A stretch of 64,000 bases of DNA. It comes from Flavicella sp965243265 (GTDB lineage: Bacteria; Bacteroidota; Bacteroidia; Flavobacteriales; Flavobacteriaceae). Positions 63,201-64,000 of the stretch are shown piece after piece (the stretch's first letter is position 1; every line of letters starts with the position of its first letter). A program made the translations under genes and the position numbers. The DNA is taken from positions 124,001 to 188,000 of the forward strand of contig CBDEUL010000002.1 of the NCBI GenBank assembly GCA_965243265.1, in the 5' to 3' direction. The notes below the pieces were generated by a model. It ran no database searches. It was not told the DNA's origin and worked only from the letters and a program-made list of their open reading frames with translations.

Positions 63201-64000
63201 TTGAAATGTTTCTAGATGAATCATCATAATAATCAGTTCCCGACTCCCCTAAATCCGTTATAGCTACAATGTTTCTTACATCTGTAGTTTCAGAACTTCT
63301 GTTAGTTACCCAAACTTCTATAGCAGTAATATTTACAGAACTACTTATTAAGGGTAATTGTGCCAATGCATCATTGTACTCATTTCTAAAAAACTGTGTT
63401 AAAAAAAAGTGCCTATTTACATCGTATTGTGATGTTAGCAACTCAAACTCATTTAATGTAGATCCCCCTTGAGCCGTTACTGTTTTACTTTCTGATTTTT
63501 GTTGTGAGAAAACACTTGTTATAGTTGTAGGTCCAAATTGCACTTGTGTTTTAAAACCAAACAAACTTTGTGAACCTGCTATTAAATTATTACTGGTATT
63601 CATGTTCACATTACCAATCTCTATTTTCTTAACAATATCATCGTTATTCTTTGATGAGAAAGAAGGTACAAATTCAACTTTTACTAAGTTTTGAAAATCA
63701 AAAGTAGATTTGGTATCGTAATTGGCTGTTACTTTTAAACGCTCTCCAATTTTAGCTGCAATACTTGCTGTTACTTGCTGATCAAAATCGAATGAAAAAC
63801 TTTTTCTATTGTCTTCCGATAAATTTGGATTTTCAACATTTTGATACAACCCTCCTAGACTAACATCTAAAGCTCCTTGAATATCTACTTCAATAGCATT
63901 TCCTCCAAAAATAGTACTAAACAATGTTGAGTTTACGTAGTAAGTTGGCAATAAGTTTTTTTGTTCTTCCTTACTTCCTTTTTTATCTGAATTTAAGGCA
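57229..64000 (-). CDS. sprA: Gliding motility / type IX secretion translocon protein SprA, C-terminal 2256 codons (5' end outside window)
   Basis: SprA is the very large outer-membrane barrel that forms the T9SS export channel. The open frame runs to the window edge; the visible part is about 2256 residues, against about 2400 for the full protein. Features: a repeated beta-rich pattern with SprA N-terminal-like repeats (for example FNVNETPVTQKTSYGQDPVNNSMFG, abbreviated to NVNETPVTQKTSYG near 640, and similar strands at both ends), many Asp/Asn-rich loops, and a C-terminal strand SVSTGISITYNLGN with final aromatic-polar ending. Upstream start and signal peptide are missing. Identity supported by size, order sprA-gcvH-vanZ-tonB, and the barrel character. 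Confidence 0.92.
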   Translation of the reverse strand, partial: ALNSDKKGSKEEQKNLLPTYYVNSTLFSTIFGGNAIEVDIQGALDVSLGGLYQNVENPNLSEDNRKSFSFDFDQQVTASIAAKIGERLKVTANYDTKSTFDFQNLVKVEFVPSFSSKNNDDIVKKIEIGNVNMNTSNNLIAGSQSLFGFKTQVQFGPTTITSVFSQQKSESKTVTAQGGSTLNEFELLTSQYDVNRHFFLTQFFRNEYNDALAQLPLISSSVNITAIEVWVTNRSSETTDVRNIVAITDLGESGTDYYDDSSRNISNPKIDERALPGGNPDNTSNELEDIFYEGSGIRDIGTVKDELIKIADDVEQGSDYTILENAKKLDPSEFTFNPQLGTISLRRQLTDGDVLGVAFQYTLNTGPEVYRVGELSTDGIASEENLVVKMLRSEIIEPGKNIWDLMMKNIYSLGAYQMNQDGFRLDLLYKDDATGVAVNTLQNSQTEGIPDRTLLNLTEVDVLDQNGIIKEEGDGYFDYIEGVTAISETGTIIFPTLEPFGRDMEKLLDAADDAFLFKELYTETQNNAKNEYQVRDKYLIKGYYKSDASNGIALGAYNVPRGSVKVTSNGLELTEGVDYVVDYLAGRVQIINPSIEASGAPVQVSVENNTLFNQQRKSYIGFDVEHIFSEKLLMTGTFINVNETPVTQKTSYGQDPVNNSMFGLTMNYDTEVPLLTKLVNKLPFQDTDAPSHFSLRGDFAYLQPGTSKATEIDGEATTYVDDFEGVQIPISLMDPKSWKLSSVPIAFLDGATEPTLEDGKDRARLAWYSIDRLFYGGSLQPPNIDNEELSRVEVSRVEYSELFPATDLDVTQSNTLTTFDLAYYPKERGSYNYDTNVDENGDLNAPEERWGGITRAMTTTDFQQANVEYIQFWMQDPYENYSIKPEEGAPLDGNPIREGKLHFNLGNISEDILRDSRKMYENGLPESGDEDNTDETVWGKIPTNKSFVYSFTELDADRQIQDIGLDGLNDAEEQERYGNLVSGNDPASDNYRFFRGSQYDQEDASILTRYKAFNNTQGNSPTASLSQESYPTAATSIPDAEDINKDQTMNTIDAYYDYEVDLKGGNWEVGDVNGYIVDKKTVARGLETGGTQQVTWYQFRIPVTSGVAKGGITDFTSIRFMRMYLTGFKTPVVLRLADYQLIRGDWRRYTKNAQEEDLTQEELEKFTTGVVNIEENASRVPIPYVLPPGIEREQLQGAVNLQYQNEQSISVKIEELPPGEARTVYKNAILDLRMYKKLKMFIHAEALGNETLEKDDIVAIFRMGSDLDDNYYQIEVPLTPTAHTETSAEAIWPEENNLEVDLEALGILKVQRYADGAPVDQPYPARTGEVKYAVRVKGNPNLSNIKTFMMGVENASNTDKGIELWFNELRVAGFDNKGGWATVLNANANFADLADVAVTGRMQTIGFGSVEQKVNERSQEEIKQYGVATNVNVGKLMPQNWGIKIPLSYSVSEEFKDPKYDPQYQDVKFEDAKEINPNSESATDYTKRRSINLINVRKERVGEVTKMPMPYDIENFSVSYSYSDMFHKDYNVQKHLTQDLRTSAAYTFTFQPKPVEPFKNSKWFSNEKYFKLVKDFNFNYLPTKIGVNSSITRSYNEQLSRNLVEGLSELPTLKQRNFLFDWDYNIGYDLSRSLILNFRAANFYIYDDFIDVNGNEEDVQLYDNFFNLGRASQYTQKFDLTYKIPIDKLPYLGFLTSNVTYSADFQWQAGSKSYIKEVGNTIQNANTINWSTNMNLDQLYKDTNFESLFVPSKKSKSNSGKSGAPKFALPASKKVGGSSTNKSTKEVILKGVYDLITSVKTIRLGYAENNGTLLPGYDPSIGFLGRDNYGGGLAPTLGFVFGDQTDIRQEALNKDWLTTRNVNYASDTNREDDSYYSKTYTQTHYDKFDVSFNVKPINDLDIVIVANRIHAKNTSQQIDAINDNNGTEDPNDDIRRLGDTQLTESGNFNMSYSMIRTSFDGNGDETFQEFLNNRAVIQERLATERGHPIDGYGLNSAEVLMPAFSSAYSGGNASDEGLSPFKNIPLPNWRLTYKGLMKNKWIKKTFSSFVISHGYSSSYTIGNFSNNLQYEEDENGIPEKDINGNYFSEVLVSNLTLNDGFSPLIKVDLKLKNSLSFRGTINKDRTLALSLNNNTLSDVRGTEYVFGLGYRVKDLKFRTSFGGKRRQVKGNLNMKADISYRQNLSVIRTVDTDNNDTQITGGQDIFGLKLSADYNLSKNLIATFYYDQTASKYAISTTFPRQSVSTGISITYNLGN

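Overview
The window is a contiguous piece of an AT-rich (roughly one third G+C by eye) chromosome from a marine-type member of the Flavobacteriaceae (Bacteroidota). The evidence is the gliding-motility/type IX secretion genes sprA, remB and a T9SS plug protein, the Na+-pumping NADH dehydrogenase, a dcw cluster without ddl, the long acidic tail of FtsZ, and promoters of the Bacteroidota TAnnTTTG type in front of many genes. No phage, insertion sequence, CRISPR array or plasmid backbone is visible. Nearly all genes are housekeeping genes, and the novel signals lie in control regions and in a few damaged gene starts.

Layout. 1-1.6 kb: end of the primary sigma factor gene rpoD, rpe, tRNA-Arg(UCG) and a YqeY protein. 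1.7-17.6 kb (minus strand): a complete dcw cluster in the order mraZ-rsmH-ftsL-ftsI-murE-mraY-murD-ftsW-murG-murC-ftsQ-ftsA-ftsZ, headed by three GTGG boxes spaced exactly 10 bp apart (a probable MraZ operator). 17.7-19.9 kb (plus): alpha/beta hydrolase, GTPase engB, RluA-type pseudouridine synthase. 19.9-21.3 kb: maltoporin-like outer-membrane protein. 21.4-28.8 kb (minus): branched-chain amino acid genes ilvD-ilvB-ilvN-ilvC, then a small DUF1330-like gene and a frameshifted ilvA. 29-31.4 kb: truA and a helical-repeat protein. 31.7-35 kb (plus): leuA, then a cysteine-synthesis unit (leader peptide with Cys-Cys-Cys, cysE, an 18-copy 8-bp tandem repeat, cysM). 35.1-38.7 kb: a lipoprotein and a four-domain sulfur-transfer fusion protein. 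38.9-44.7 kb (minus): nqrABCDEF. 45-48.4 kb: T9SS plug, apaG, a DUF6695-like protein and an NRDE-family protein. 48.6-53.3 kb (plus): pabB, tilS, dsbD-like. 53.3-64 kb (minus): sprA (5' end outside the window), gcvH, vanZ-like, tonB, acyltransferase, remB.

How the parts work together. The dcw block makes lipid-linked peptidoglycan precursors (MurC, D, E, G, MraY) and the division machine that uses them (FtsW, FtsI, FtsL, FtsQ, FtsA, FtsZ). The ilv genes and leuA make branched-chain amino acids. CysE and CysM make cysteine from serine and sulfide, and a 27-codon leader ORF carrying three consecutive Cys codons suggests translation-dependent control by cysteine supply. SprA, the plug protein and RemB belong to the gliding/T9SS system.

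Three genes are damaged or start abnormally on the given sequence: ftsQ (an A6 tract one base short), ilvA (an A7 tract one base too long), and murG (no ATG, GTG or TTG before its glycine-rich loop). At least the first two look like homopolymer errors or recent mutations. The best candidates for something undescribed are the cysteine leader peptide and the octamer array next to it. All functional names rest on recognised motifs and gene order; no database search was run.
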